A stretch of DNA of 64,000 nucleotides. Source: Nitrospira defluvii (GTDB lineage Bacteria; Nitrospirota; Nitrospiria; Nitrospirales; Nitrospiraceae). The first letter of the stretch is position 1. Every line of letters starts with the position of its first letter. The notes beneath the pieces were generated by a model. That model was not told where the DNA came from, searched no databases, and saw only the letters and a program-made list of their open reading frames with translations. Positions 17,188 to 26,542 of this stretch are shown in pieces. The stretch lies in contig FP929003.1 of assembly GCA_000196815.1 (NCBI GenBank), forward strand, positions 4,177,501 through 4,241,500. Reading direction: 5' to 3'. A program made the position numbers and the translations under genes.

Positions 17188-18429
17188 TCACGGACTGTCG
17201 AAGGTCCAGAGAATGCCCAGCAACACCAGATGCTGATTCGGCGTCAGGCTCAGCACACCAGGCTGGACTTCCCCACGCCTGAAAAATCCTCCGCCCGCCC
17301 CGGTCGATTCGTCCCATCGATGTTCAAGCCGTAGCGTCGTGTTCGTCCACTTGTAGGGAATTCGATATTCAATCGTTGAGGTCACGGCCTTGACGAATTG
17401 CTCCGAACCGGTCCAACGGCCGTTCCGGTCCCAATAGAACTCCGGCCGGACCGCCAGAGCCCAAGGTCCGGTCACATGCCATCGCGCGACCACATTGCCT
17501 CCCATTACAAACGCCCTGGGATGTCCCGGACGATCGGCGATGTTTTCGGTCCCGATATCATAGGAAGCCGCAAATGTCAGGTTATCCCCTTTCCATTCGA
17601 CGATATGATTCGCGTAGAAGCGCCAGAATTGCAAGGCCGTGTTGGTCTGATCCGGCCCTCCGTAGACCGTCTGTGTCAGGGTGAGTTGCGGAGTCGCCTT
17701 GTAAGCCCACTGCCCCCCATAACTCGGTTGGTCGTTCGGATGCGACAGGTGATAGTACCCGTTAACGATAAACCCCGCGACCGTCAGCTTGTCGGTGACC
17801 GGATATTTCGCATTGACGCCGAACATCATGTAGGGCGTGTTGTCGGCAATCCATGACCGGGTGTAGTTCACATTGTCCTTGGCATAGAGCGATTCGTAGC
17901 CGATGAGGCTATTAAACAGCCCGGCGGTGATCGTGAGCCCCTTCCCCACCGGAGCCAGATAGGACACATTCGCGCGATGGATGTGCCGAAGCGTATCGGC
18001 CCCGCCGACCTCACGCTCACCCTGTAAAAACGCAAAGCGTTCGGAGTCGTAGCCGCCTTGCACGCCAAGCTCCATACCCCAACGGGATGATTCGGTCGTG
18101 TCTTTCCGAACATAGGCCAGGGCCATATTGGGCGCGAACTCATTGTGCCGTGCCGCAGTCGCGCGATTCCGCCAGAGGTGATTCTCGGGAAAGTTGGCAT
18201 TCACGACGTAGCCGACATCCAGGTAGGCTCCGTAATGCCAGAGGCTCGCTCCCGTCTGGCCAGAGGGTACGGAGCCCGGGTCGGCAGCAGCAGCCGACGC
18301 AAGCAGTGCCCAGGAGATGGCCAGCCACCCGCCACGAACGGTCCAATAACCCAACGCCGTCAGGAGAGCCATCCAGACAGGCTTATACGGATACCCCCTG
18401 ATCCTCATCTCAGGCCCACCGTTCGACAC
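17188..18429 (-). CDS. Outer-membrane beta-barrel (porin-like) protein
   Basis: The 413-residue frame starts with GTG at 18429; an ATG at 18408 is equally possible. A long signal peptide (hydrophobic GGWLAISWALLASAAAAD) is followed by alternating amphipathic strands ending in aromatic residues (LTITAGLFNSL, LTVAGFIVNGYYHL, LTFAASYDIG) and a terminal strand LVLLGILWTFDSP, close to the usual beta-barrel end. The domain organisation resembles Bbp2-type porins. It probably lets a small solute cross the outer membrane. It lies downstream of the hyf genes but with a 114-bp gap, so co-transcription is uncertain. Confidence 0.8.
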   Translation of the reverse strand: MSNGGPEMRIRGYPYKPVWMALLTALGYWTVRGGWLAISWALLASAAAADPGSVPSGQTGASLWHYGAYLDVGYVVNANFPENHLWRNRATAARHNEFAPNMALAYVRKDTTESSRWGMELGVQGGYDSERFAFLQGEREVGGADTLRHIHRANVSYLAPVGKGLTITAGLFNSLIGYESLYAKDNVNYTRSWIADNTPYMMFGVNAKYPVTDKLTVAGFIVNGYYHLSHPNDQPSYGGQWAYKATPQLTLTQTVYGGPDQTNTALQFWRFYANHIVEWKGDNLTFAASYDIGTENIADRPGHPRAFVMGGNVVARWHVTGPWALAVRPEFYWDRNGRWTGSEQFVKAVTSTIEYRIPYKWTNTTLRLEHRWDESTGAGGGFFRRGEVQPGVLSLTPNQHLVLLGILWTFDSP

Positions 18430-18543
18430 AATCTCCAGCGCACAGGGTACCCACAGTGGTACCGCTCGGAATCAGGGCACGATTAAAACCGAATTGCAGG
18501 GAGAAAGAAAATGAAAAGTGGAGACCGGCCGCAGGTCGACGCG

Positions 18544-19065
18544 TCAACTACCCGAGGCAGACTCATCCTGTCGAAGCTTCGCCAACACCGCTAGGATCTC
18601 CGCCGGGCGCGGGGGGCAACCGGAGATACGCACATCGACTGGAATATGCCGATCCACCGGCCCCGTCACGGCATAACTCCCTTTGAACATGCCGCAATTC
18701 ACGGCACAGTCTCCCAACGCGATGACGATCTTTGGGTCGGCTGTCGCCTTGTAGACATCTTTCAACGCACGCTCCATATTGACGGTCACCGGGCCCGTCA
18801 CGACCAGGGCATCGGCATGGCGCGGCGACGCCGCAATATGGACGCCGAAGCGCTCCACGTCATAGACCGGATTGGCCAGCGCATTCATTTCCATTTCGCA
18901 GGCATTGCAGGAACCCGTATCGACTTCGCGGATCGTCATCGAGCGCCGGAACGGCTTGGCCTTTTCGATGGCTTCCGGACCGATCGGCTCGGATGGCGCG
19001 GCTCCGACAGGATGTTGACCCGTCACGCTGCCGGTCTGAAGACTTTTCTTGAGGATGCGAAACAT
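18544..19065 (-). CDS. hyfI: HyfI/NuoB-like iron-sulfur subunit of the Ehr-type complex
   Basis: This small subunit carries the [4Fe-4S] cluster N2 of complex I and group 4 hydrogenases. All cluster ligands are present: two Cys in TGSCNACEMEMNA (about 51-54), one in LGDCAVNCG (near 120), and one in SGCPPRP (near 150). The final Pro-rich motif also matches. The protein (173 residues) is the last gene of the six-gene cluster and lies 70 bp after hyfG. It would take electrons to the interface with HyfG, whose metal site is missing. Confidence 0.9.
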   Translation of the reverse strand: MFRILKKSLQTGSVTGQHPVGAAPSEPIGPEAIEKAKPFRRSMTIREVDTGSCNACEMEMNALANPVYDVERFGVHIAASPRHADALVVTGPVTVNMERALKDVYKATADPKIVIALGDCAVNCGMFKGSYAVTGPVDRHIPVDVRISGCPPRPAEILAVLAKLRQDESASGS

Positions 19066-19135
19066 GGCGCCTCCTTGGCCGTCAGCAGTCAGCGATCAGT
19101 GTTCAGCTCGGAGCCGGCTGCTGAAGGCTTGTTTC

Positions 19136-20728
19136 TCACAGATCGTTTCCCGCGTAAGACAAGTTGAAACTCTTATTGATCAATGGAAAGTCCGGTACGA
19201 TATTGCCGAGCGCCGCCCATTGAATGGCCGGCCAATTCACGAAAGACGGATCGCGCACTTTGCAGCGATGAATCCGCCCTGCGTCCCCGGCCATGACGAC
19301 ATAGAGAATCTCGCCACGCCATCCTTCGACCGCCGACAGCGCCCATGCCCCCGGCTGTGGTTGGTGCATCGGCCGGGACACGAGCCGGCCCAGCGGGAGA
19401 CCACGGCGAACCTCGCGGATGAGACGGATCGATTCATGGATCTCATCCAGGCGTACCCGCATCCTGGCGCGCACATCGCCATAGCGGTAGAGGGCGACCC
19501 TCGGCTGCAGCACGTCGTACGCAGCAAAGGGTCGGTCTCGACGAAGATCCCGATCGATACCGGAGGCCCGGCCGACCACACCGATCACCGCATGGTCCCA
19601 GGCGATCCCTTCCGTGAGGATGCCGGTGTTCTCCAGCCGTTCCGTGAGCGAGGCGTTCGCGAACACAATTTTTTCAATGTCCGAAAAATCCTGCTCAAGG
19701 GCGTTCAGCTCCACCTCCACCTGCGCGAGCTGCAGGCCGGATAGATCGAGCGCCACTCCGCCGACACAATTGACGCCGCGCAGAAAGCGTGACCCGGTCA
19801 GGCGATCGTTGAGCTGCATGAGCTGCTCTTTCATCCGGCCGCAGTGGGCATGGGCCAGGGCATAGGCGGTGTCATTGCAGATGGCTCCCACATCGCCGAT
19901 GTGATTGTGCAACCGCTCCAGCTCCAGAAATAGCGTGCGCAGATAGCGGGCACGGGGCGAGACCTCCACGCCCTGCAACATCTCGACGGCCTGGCAATAG
20001 GCCAGGCTATGGCCGACGCTGGTATCGCCGGAAACCCGTTCGGACAACGGTACCGCTTCGGTCAACTGTTGCTGCTCGAACAATTTCTCAACGCCGCGAT
20101 GTTTCCAGAAATGGCGCACTTCGAGCTGCATGATGGGCTCGCCGGCCACCGAAAACCGGAAATGGCCTGGTTCAATGATGCCTGCATGGATGGGACCGAC
20201 AGGCACCTCGAACACCCCCTCACCATGAATTTTCCGGAAGGCATACTCTCCTTGCACCCGTCCCAGCACCCGATCCCAGGGAAAATCCCTTTTCAGCGGG
20301 TGGGACCCTTTCGGCCAATGTTCATGACGAACGAGCCGACGCAGATCGGGATGACCGATCGGAACCAGTCCGAACAGATCCCGAATTTCCCGTTCGTACC
20401 ATTTCGCCGCATGAAGGTGAGGCGTGATCGATGGAAATTCCCGCTCATCTCCATGGAGATCCGTCGCGAGCAGCAGCCAGTCTTTGCGTTCCGCCAACGT
20501 GAAGAGATAGCAGAGTTCGTAGCGTGCTTCGCGAGGGCGATGATCGACCGCCCAGAGCAGCGACAGCGATCCTCGCAACCCCGGGTTCGTATGCAGAAAA
20601 TGGGCGACCGTCGGCAGATCCTGCTTCTTCACCCTGAGCATCGGGACGCCGTGAACGGCGCACACCTCCGTGATGGCCTGCGTAAACGCCGCCTGCACCT
20701 GCTCGACCGCCGGACGCGCGTCGATCAT
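19136..20728 (-). CDS. hyfG: HyfG/NuoCD-like large subunit lacking Ni-Fe ligands (Ehr-type)
   Basis: This 530-residue fusion has a NuoC-like N terminus (about 1-160, including EREIRDLFGLVPIGHPDLR) and a NuoD/HycE-like C terminus. In hydrogenases the latter binds Ni-Fe by RVCGIC and DPCxxC. Here the first site reads ERVSGDTSVGHSLAY (no Cys) and the C terminus reads VPDFPLINKSFNLSY with no DPCxxC. All four ligands are absent, so hydrogenase activity is not expected. The rest of the family is well kept (LELERLHNHIGDVG, LTGSRFLRG). It is therefore an energy-converting-hydrogenase-related (Ehr) subunit, 4 bp after hyfF. Confidence 0.93.
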   Translation of the reverse strand: MIDARPAVEQVQAAFTQAITEVCAVHGVPMLRVKKQDLPTVAHFLHTNPGLRGSLSLLWAVDHRPREARYELCYLFTLAERKDWLLLATDLHGDEREFPSITPHLHAAKWYEREIRDLFGLVPIGHPDLRRLVRHEHWPKGSHPLKRDFPWDRVLGRVQGEYAFRKIHGEGVFEVPVGPIHAGIIEPGHFRFSVAGEPIMQLEVRHFWKHRGVEKLFEQQQLTEAVPLSERVSGDTSVGHSLAYCQAVEMLQGVEVSPRARYLRTLFLELERLHNHIGDVGAICNDTAYALAHAHCGRMKEQLMQLNDRLTGSRFLRGVNCVGGVALDLSGLQLAQVEVELNALEQDFSDIEKIVFANASLTERLENTGILTEGIAWDHAVIGVVGRASGIDRDLRRDRPFAAYDVLQPRVALYRYGDVRARMRVRLDEIHESIRLIREVRRGLPLGRLVSRPMHQPQPGAWALSAVEGWRGEILYVVMAGDAGRIHRCKVRDPSFVNWPAIQWAALGNIVPDFPLINKSFNLSYAGNDL

Positions 20729-20732
20729 ACGG

Positions 20733-22265
20733 TCACCTCACCACAATTACGTTGACGGCCCTGGTCAGCAGCGTCTGAATCGGCTCGGGAAGAACGAATC
20801 CAAGCCCCAACAACGCGACGATCATGATCATCAGCGGCACATGGCCGGCGGTCCACGACTCTCCCCGGGCGACACCGGCCGGGGGAGTGCCCCACACCAT
20901 GGCCCCGACGCGAAACATAAACCCGCCGAACAACACCACGGCAAAAAACAGAAACAGCGCGACGATGCCGAGGCTGCGCATCTCATCCGAGATCGTCATC
21001 GTCACAAACCGCCCGACATGCATCGTATCGGAGGAAAAGTCCTGCGCGGCCACCGCCGACACGACCAGCAACTCACTGACGAACGGCGAGAAGGGAGGTA
21101 ATCCGACCAACGCGCACCCTGCCACGAGAATCGCCACGGCAGTAATCGGCTGGGCACGCGCCAGCCCTCGCACCCCGTCGATTTCCAGGGTGTCGAATCG
21201 CCGATGGATATTGCCCGCGACAAAAAAGGCCAGCGCCTTGGCCACGGCGTGATTGAGCAGATGAAAGAGGCCGCCGAAGGTGCCGATCATCCCGCCGACT
21301 CCGAAACCGATCATGGCCAGCCCCATATGTTCGATGCTCGAATAGGCAAACAGCCGCTTGTAGTTGTGCTGAATCAGGATGAACAGGGAGGCCACGATGA
21401 ACGACAGCAGTCCGAAGGTGAGCAGCAGATTGCCGGTGAACTCCGGGGGAAGCGCCTGGTCCACCAGCGCCTTGCTGCGCAATACGGTATAGACCGCCAC
21501 CGTCTCCAACACCCCGGCCAACATCGCCGCAATCGGCGCCGGCGCTTCGCTGTAGGCATCGGGCAACCAGGTATGCATGGGAACCAGGCCCACTTTCGTG
21601 CCATAACCGACGAGCATGAAAATAAACGCCAGCTTGAGCACATTGGGGTCCAATTGGTTGGCCACGCCGATCAGCGCGGTCATATTGAGCGCCGAGCTCG
21701 CATCCCCCAGAACCCTCACAGAGGAGTAATAGGTGAGCACCACGCCGAAGAGCGCGAGGGCGATCCCCACCGAACAGAGAATCAGATATTTCCAACCGGC
21801 TTCGAGAGACTCCCGCCTGCGGAAAAATGCGATCAAGAAGGTCGTCGCCAAGGTGGTCCCCTCCAACGCCACCCACTGCACGCCCAGACTGTTCGCCACC
21901 GTCGCGGCGACCATCGCAAGCAGGAACATATGGAAGAGGAAGAAGAAGTGGCCGAGACGCTTCGGCGCGATGACGCCCCGGGCGACCCGATCGTCCATGT
22001 AGGACCACATGTAAAGGGAACAGGACAGGCCGATGGCCGTGATGATCACCAGAATAAAGTCCGAGAGCGCATCCACGTAGACAAAGCCGCCCAAGGTCGT
22101 CACCGACCCCTCGGCCAGTACCTGCCTCGTCAACGCCGTCTCGGCAACGGCCAGCGCCAGCATCGTCGCAAAGTTCACGACGTGTAGAACCCGGGCGCGA
22201 TGGATCACCAGACTGAGCAGACCGGCAAGTACCGGCCCTGTCAGCAGGACGATCACCGGCCACAT
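20733..22265 (-). CDS. hyfF: HyfF-like proton-translocating membrane subunit (NuoN/NuoM type)
   Basis: This 510-residue, very hydrophobic antiporter-like subunit contains about 14 predicted membrane helices. The conserved family elements include GYGTKVGLVPMHTWLPDAYSEA (Lys on helix TM7, pumping channel) and NHAVAKALAFFVAG (the second conserved Lys). It is one of two such subunits in the cluster and should move protons or sodium across the membrane, powered by the redox reaction of HyfG/HyfI. It starts 37 bp after hyfE. Confidence 0.92.
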   Translation of the reverse strand: MWPVIVLLTGPVLAGLLSLVIHRARVLHVVNFATMLALAVAETALTRQVLAEGSVTTLGGFVYVDALSDFILVIITAIGLSCSLYMWSYMDDRVARGVIAPKRLGHFFFLFHMFLLAMVAATVANSLGVQWVALEGTTLATTFLIAFFRRRESLEAGWKYLILCSVGIALALFGVVLTYYSSVRVLGDASSALNMTALIGVANQLDPNVLKLAFIFMLVGYGTKVGLVPMHTWLPDAYSEAPAPIAAMLAGVLETVAVYTVLRSKALVDQALPPEFTGNLLLTFGLLSFIVASLFILIQHNYKRLFAYSSIEHMGLAMIGFGVGGMIGTFGGLFHLLNHAVAKALAFFVAGNIHRRFDTLEIDGVRGLARAQPITAVAILVAGCALVGLPPFSPFVSELLVVSAVAAQDFSSDTMHVGRFVTMTISDEMRSLGIVALFLFFAVVLFGGFMFRVGAMVWGTPPAGVARGESWTAGHVPLMIMIVALLGLGFVLPEPIQTLLTRAVNVIVVR

Positions 22266-22302
22266 ACAGCACCTGCTCGCAGGTCATGCGTCATCGAGCG
22301 AC

Positions 22303-22968
22303 TCATTCCTTCAGCACCGTCAGCGTGCTGGTGTCCACGCTATCGAACGTATCCTGCAGCCGATGCGTGTAAATGCCGACAATCAACCCGGCCACCAGCA
22401 CATCGAAGAACACGCCCAATTCAACAATCAGCGGCATGCCGTACGCGGCCGCCGTGGCTCCCAGGAACACTCCATTCTCCATGACCAGGAAGCCGACCAT
22501 CTGCGTGATCGCCTTCTGCCGGGCGATCATGGTGAAAAATCCGATCAAAATAATGGCCAGCGCAATGGCCAGAGAATCGCGTGTCAGCAGGTAGCCGAGC
22601 GGAATGATGGGCTGCGTGATAAAGAAGGCGATGATGACCAACGCGCCGCAGATCAGCAGGCCCGCCGGAATGTTGATATTCATCCCCAGCTCGCGGGAGA
22701 CATTCAGACGCTCGATGACCTTCCGGAGAATGCGTGGCAGCACGATCACTTTGATGACGATCGTCAGGGCCGCCGCGAAATAGATGTGCTTATGTCCGGT
22801 CAGAAACGCGACGAGCGCGGCAGTCGCCGCCAGAAACGCGGACTGCAGCGCAAACAGATCCACACAGGCCGACAATCGACGCTGCGCCACGATGGCAAAA
22901 CAACAGAGCAGCAGCAGGACCGAGCAGAGATCGACGAGTTGTGAGCCCAATTGTGTCGAAGCGGGCAC
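22303..22968 (-). CDS. hyfE: HyfE-like membrane subunit (NuoK-related)
   Basis: A 221-residue integral membrane protein with about six helices. The region FFTMIARQKAITQMVGFLVMENGVFLGA contains the acidic Glu on a helix that matches NuoK's conserved Glu, part of the central channel of complex I. The N-terminal helices also follow HyfE. The gene lies 4 bp from hyfC and 37 bp from hyfF, so it belongs to the operon. Confidence 0.9.
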   Translation of the reverse strand: MPASTQLGSQLVDLCSVLLLLCCFAIVAQRRLSACVDLFALQSAFLAATAALVAFLTGHKHIYFAAALTIVIKVIVLPRILRKVIERLNVSRELGMNINIPAGLLICGALVIIAFFITQPIIPLGYLLTRDSLAIALAIILIGFFTMIARQKAITQMVGFLVMENGVFLGATAAAYGMPLIVELGVFFDVLVAGLIVGIYTHRLQDTFDSVDTSTLTVLKE

Positions 22969-22972
22969 CGCG

Positions 22973-23941
22973 TTACCCTTTCAGCGTATAGAAGAAGACC
23001 AGCGCGAGCAGCGACAGGATGAACGCCGCGCCCAGCATTTCTGGCACCCGAAACAATCGCAGCTTCGCGAACATCGATTCGATTACACCGATCACAAGCG
23101 CCAGCGCAGCGACTTTCCCAAGATAGACCAAGAGACCCACGGCGATCGCTGACGGTGCCAGACTCGTGGCGATACCCCATGGTGCAAAGACGTTCACGAT
23201 CAAGGTCAAGAACACCAGCAACTTGATGCCGGCCGCCCACTCCATCAACGCCAGGTAGCGGCCGGAATACTCGAGCAGCATGGCCTCATGGATCATCGTC
23301 AATTCCAGGTGCGTCGCGGGATTATCCACCGGGACACGACCGGTTTCCGCCAGCGTCACGATGAACAAGGCGGCCAGCGCCATCAAATGCGCGGGCGGAG
23401 CCACCACGACCCCTTCCATCAACGCGGACTGATGAACGATGGTGCTCAAATTCGTGGAGCCGGCGGTCAGCGCGATAGAAAGGATGGACAGCATCATCGC
23501 CGGCTCGGCCAGCGTCGCGACGATCGCCTCGCGGCTGCTGCCCATCCCTCCGAACGCCGATCCTGCATCGAGCCCCGCCAGGATGAGGAAGAAGGTCCCC
23601 AGCGCCAGTAGATAGACAAGCGCAATGATGTTCCCCGCGAAATTGAGCGGTGTGTGAGAGACGAACACCGGCATCAACAGCCCCGCCGCTACGGTCGAGG
23701 CAAAAACAATGTACGGAGCCGCGGTAAAAATCCAGGAGGTCGTCGAAGAAATCACCGGCTGCTTCCGGAACAATTTGGCCAGATCGGCGTAGGGCTGAAA
23801 AAGACTCGCCCCGCGGCGGCACTGCAGGCGTGCTTTGACCTTTCGGATCAGACCGACGACAAACGGAGAGAGAGCCAACAACAACGCGAGCTGAACGACG
23901 ACCAGCACGATAGGGATGAACGACTGCATAGCTCCCGTCAC
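22973..23941 (-). CDS. hyfC: HyfC/NuoH-like membrane subunit
   Basis: This 322-residue membrane protein belongs to the quinone-tunnel/anchor subunit family. The motif RVPVDNPATHLELTMIHEAMLLEYSG carries the Asp/Glu residues that NuoH places in the loop linking the soluble arm to the membrane arm. About eight helices are predicted. The start is a GTG at 23941; an ATG lies 12 bp downstream. Whether quinone binds is unknown, because Ehr-type complexes differ in this region. Confidence 0.9.
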   Translation of the reverse strand: MTGAMQSFIPIVLVVVQLALLLALSPFVVGLIRKVKARLQCRRGASLFQPYADLAKLFRKQPVISSTTSWIFTAAPYIVFASTVAAGLLMPVFVSHTPLNFAGNIIALVYLLALGTFFLILAGLDAGSAFGGMGSSREAIVATLAEPAMMLSILSIALTAGSTNLSTIVHQSALMEGVVVAPPAHLMALAALFIVTLAETGRVPVDNPATHLELTMIHEAMLLEYSGRYLALMEWAAGIKLLVFLTLIVNVFAPWGIATSLAPSAIAVGLLVYLGKVAALALVIGVIESMFAKLRLFRVPEMLGAAFILSLLALVFFYTLKG

Positions 23942-23993
23942 TCAATGATCGAACGACCAGGCACGACACCTACCCATATCCCGCCGGCGCTCT

Positions 23994-26021
23994 CTACCCC
24001 GCCCATAACAACAACAGCACCAGCGTCACAAAAATGTAGGTGAGATACAGATGGAGACTGCCGGCCTGAATGATGCGCAGCCGGTCGGCTGCCGCCAGCA
24101 GCAATGCCACCACCGGCCGATAGAGGTATTTCTCGAAGACCGGTTCAATGTGCGACTCGAAACGCTGATGCTTGATGAAGTACTTCGATTGCTCCAGAAA
24201 CTCCTGCTCCAGCTTCACCGTCGGCTGGTAGATGGTTTCAAAGACCTGCTTGATCGGTTGCGCGAAGCCGGTCGCGGTGTATTCCATGCGAGGCGTCAGA
24301 TTCAGCCCGCATCCCCAGGTCTTGTAATAGCGCGCGCCCAGCGCCTTCCCGAAGAGTCGGGCAATCAGCAGCCCCAACGCCCCCGCCACGACCAGGAGCA
24401 TGGCAAGCACCGGCGTCGAGATACTCGAAAATTCCACCGTCACCGGCGCCACCACCCAGCCGTCGAGCGCCAGCACCTGCGAACTGATAGCCGCACCGGT
24501 CAATGGAGCCGTAACCCGATCCAACAATGGGACAACCAGCATGGGCGCCAGCCCCAGCACAATGCAGAGCCCTGCCAAGAAGCCCATCCCGACCCGCATC
24601 GACCGGGGCACTTCCGTCGCATGGCGGGCATGGGAGCTGCGCGGCTGTGCCAGAAACGACATCCCGAACGCCTTCGCAAAACAAGCCAGCGCCAGCGCGC
24701 CCGTCAAAGCCAACATCGCGGCGGCAATCGGCAACATCAACTTCAGAAACAGGGTCGGCAGCTGGAAGCTGAGAAACAAACTCTGAAACACCAGCCACTC
24801 GCTGACGAACCCGTTGGTGGGCGGAAGGGCGGCGATGGAGACGGCGCCGACCAGAAAGAAGGCGCCTGTCCAAGGCATGCGCCGGAGCAAGCCGCCGTAC
24901 TCTTCGATCTGTCTCGTATGGGTGGCGAACTGTACCGCCCCCGCGCCGAGAAACAACAACGCCTTGAACGCCGCGTGGTTGATGGTATGGTACAGACCCG
25001 CCAGTAATCCGAGCGCAGCCAGTTCATGCAAGCCATAGGTGTGGAAGATCATCCCTGCGCCCATCCCCAACAGAATGATGCCGATGTTTTCCACACTGTG
25101 AAAGGCGAGCAGGCTCTTCAGGTCATGTTCCATCAAGGCATACATGACACCCAGGAGCGCCGACACCGTGCCGGCGACCAACAACGTGAAGCCCCACCAC
25201 CAGGGGAATTCCCCGCCCATGAAATCGAAGTACACCCGGATCAACCCGTAGATGGCCGTCTTGATCATGACCCCTGACATCAATGCCGACACGTGAGACG
25301 GGGCGGCGGGATGCGCGTAGGGCAGCCACACATGCAGCGGGACGATCCCGGCCTTCGCGCCGAATCCGATCAAGGCCGTGAAAAACGCGATCGATCGTAA
25401 TCCCTCAGGAAGTTGCTGGTCGGGGTGGCGAAACGCCTCGAAGGAGAAGGAGCCGGTTTCCTGGAAAAAAATCAAAAACGTGAGGATGATGAACGCGGTG
25501 CCGACGTGCGTCATGATGAGATAAAACAACCCGGCCTCGCGGACGCCGGGTTTCTCGTGCTCCGTCACAACCAGCACATAGGACAGCAGTGACATGACTT
25601 CCCAGAGGATCAGGAAGAAGAACCCGTTGTCGGCCAGGACCACCAGGGTCATGGCGAGCAAAAACCCGTTGAGGAGGGAGCCCATGGCGGCGATAGATGC
25701 CCGCCCATAGAGTTCTGCCAGGTAACCCAGCGCAAAGATGGATGCGGCAAGGCCGACCACGGAGATCGTGAGCACGAAGAACGACGCCAACGGATCGAGG
25801 CGGATTGCAACGCTGAGAAAGGGAATCGATGAATCAACGGAAGCGGTCCATGGCTCCGGCGCGAGAAGCCCCGCAAGCCCAAGGACCATACCGGCGAAAC
25901 CTGCCGCCGCCGCCAGCCCATGTGCGACGAGGTTCTGAATCCTCGCTTTCCCGGAAAAACATGGAGGAAGGATGACGCCGGCGATGTAGATCGCCAGCAG
26001 GCCGACAAGTAGAACGGTCAT
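23994..26021 (-). CDS. hyfB: HyfB-like large antiporter membrane subunit (NuoL/NuoM type)
   Basis: The frame reaches a TTG at 26057, but the ATG at 26021 (MTVLLVGLLAIYIAGV) resembles the family start and is preferred (675 residues). The core has the antiporter motifs FGAKAGIVPLHVWLPYAHPAAP and NHAAFKALLFLGAGAV with their Lys residues. A C-terminal extension from about residue 530 includes a soluble stretch (TRMEYTATGFAQPIKQVFE) and a last helix, as in HyfB. It is the first gene of the cluster and would form a proton-pumping module. No ferredoxin-like HyfA/HyfH gene lies nearby, so the electron entry point is unclear. Confidence 0.92.
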   Translation of the reverse strand: MTVLLVGLLAIYIAGVILPPCFSGKARIQNLVAHGLAAAAGFAGMVLGLAGLLAPEPWTASVDSSIPFLSVAIRLDPLASFFVLTISVVGLAASIFALGYLAELYGRASIAAMGSLLNGFLLAMTLVVLADNGFFFLILWEVMSLLSYVLVVTEHEKPGVREAGLFYLIMTHVGTAFIILTFLIFFQETGSFSFEAFRHPDQQLPEGLRSIAFFTALIGFGAKAGIVPLHVWLPYAHPAAPSHVSALMSGVMIKTAIYGLIRVYFDFMGGEFPWWWGFTLLVAGTVSALLGVMYALMEHDLKSLLAFHSVENIGIILLGMGAGMIFHTYGLHELAALGLLAGLYHTINHAAFKALLFLGAGAVQFATHTRQIEEYGGLLRRMPWTGAFFLVGAVSIAALPPTNGFVSEWLVFQSLFLSFQLPTLFLKLMLPIAAAMLALTGALALACFAKAFGMSFLAQPRSSHARHATEVPRSMRVGMGFLAGLCIVLGLAPMLVVPLLDRVTAPLTGAAISSQVLALDGWVVAPVTVEFSSISTPVLAMLLVVAGALGLLIARLFGKALGARYYKTWGCGLNLTPRMEYTATGFAQPIKQVFETIYQPTVKLEQEFLEQSKYFIKHQRFESHIEPVFEKYLYRPVVALLLAAADRLRIIQAGSLHLYLTYIFVTLVLLLLWAG

Positions 26022-26542
26022 CGTTGCAGTATGAACCTCAAGGAAGATACCCCACAACCAGACACAGAATGCATTCGATCACTCCCCCTGGTCTTCGAGA
26101 TGTGAACCGGAAAATCTTGACAGCCTCTAGGAACCCTAAAACATACGGTTTGACACATCAACCGATAACCGAAAAGCGACCGTGCACGACGGCCATAACG
26201 CAGAACCCGCGCATCCATTTCATGCGAATTCAGGTTCCCCCGTGGGACCGTGTCGGCTCCAATCGGACCGGCCTCCTCATGCCGTTCATGTGATGGAGAA
26301 GGGGAGGCACCAGTGGCGCAATCGCCTTGCCGATATAGGCCTGCGAGAGACTGCCGATTGCATGATAAAAAGTGAGGATTCCGACCGTTAGATGGGTGAG
26401 TTCCGGAAACATCTCCGATGTCAGATTCAGCCGCATGCAGACACTGGAGAAAAGGCCGGTGTAATGACGACATGGAGGACGCTCAATGCAGCAGAATGGC
26501 TGACCCATCGGTGTTGGGCGCTTCGCCCCTCTCACTCCCGCT
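26022..26542. other. Intergenic stretch before hyfB with no convincing gene
   Basis: About 520 bases separate hyfB from the cupredoxin gene. The hyfB promoter must lie here, but no clear -35/-10 pair was picked out. A minus-strand frame at 26230-26430 encodes 66 residues with one hydrophobic stretch (HLTVGILTFYHAIGSLSQAY). It has codon use like a gene but no ribosome-binding site, so it may be a remnant. Confidence 0.4.

Noticed and set aside
19136-20728. Reading the hyf cluster as an H2-evolving hydrogenase
   Set aside because: HyfG has none of the four Ni-binding Cys, and no maturation genes (hyp or protease) lie nearby.
26018-26473. A 151-residue minus frame between hyfB and the cupredoxin gene
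   Set aside because: It has no ribosome-binding site, its codon use is erratic, and it overlaps the hyfB start.
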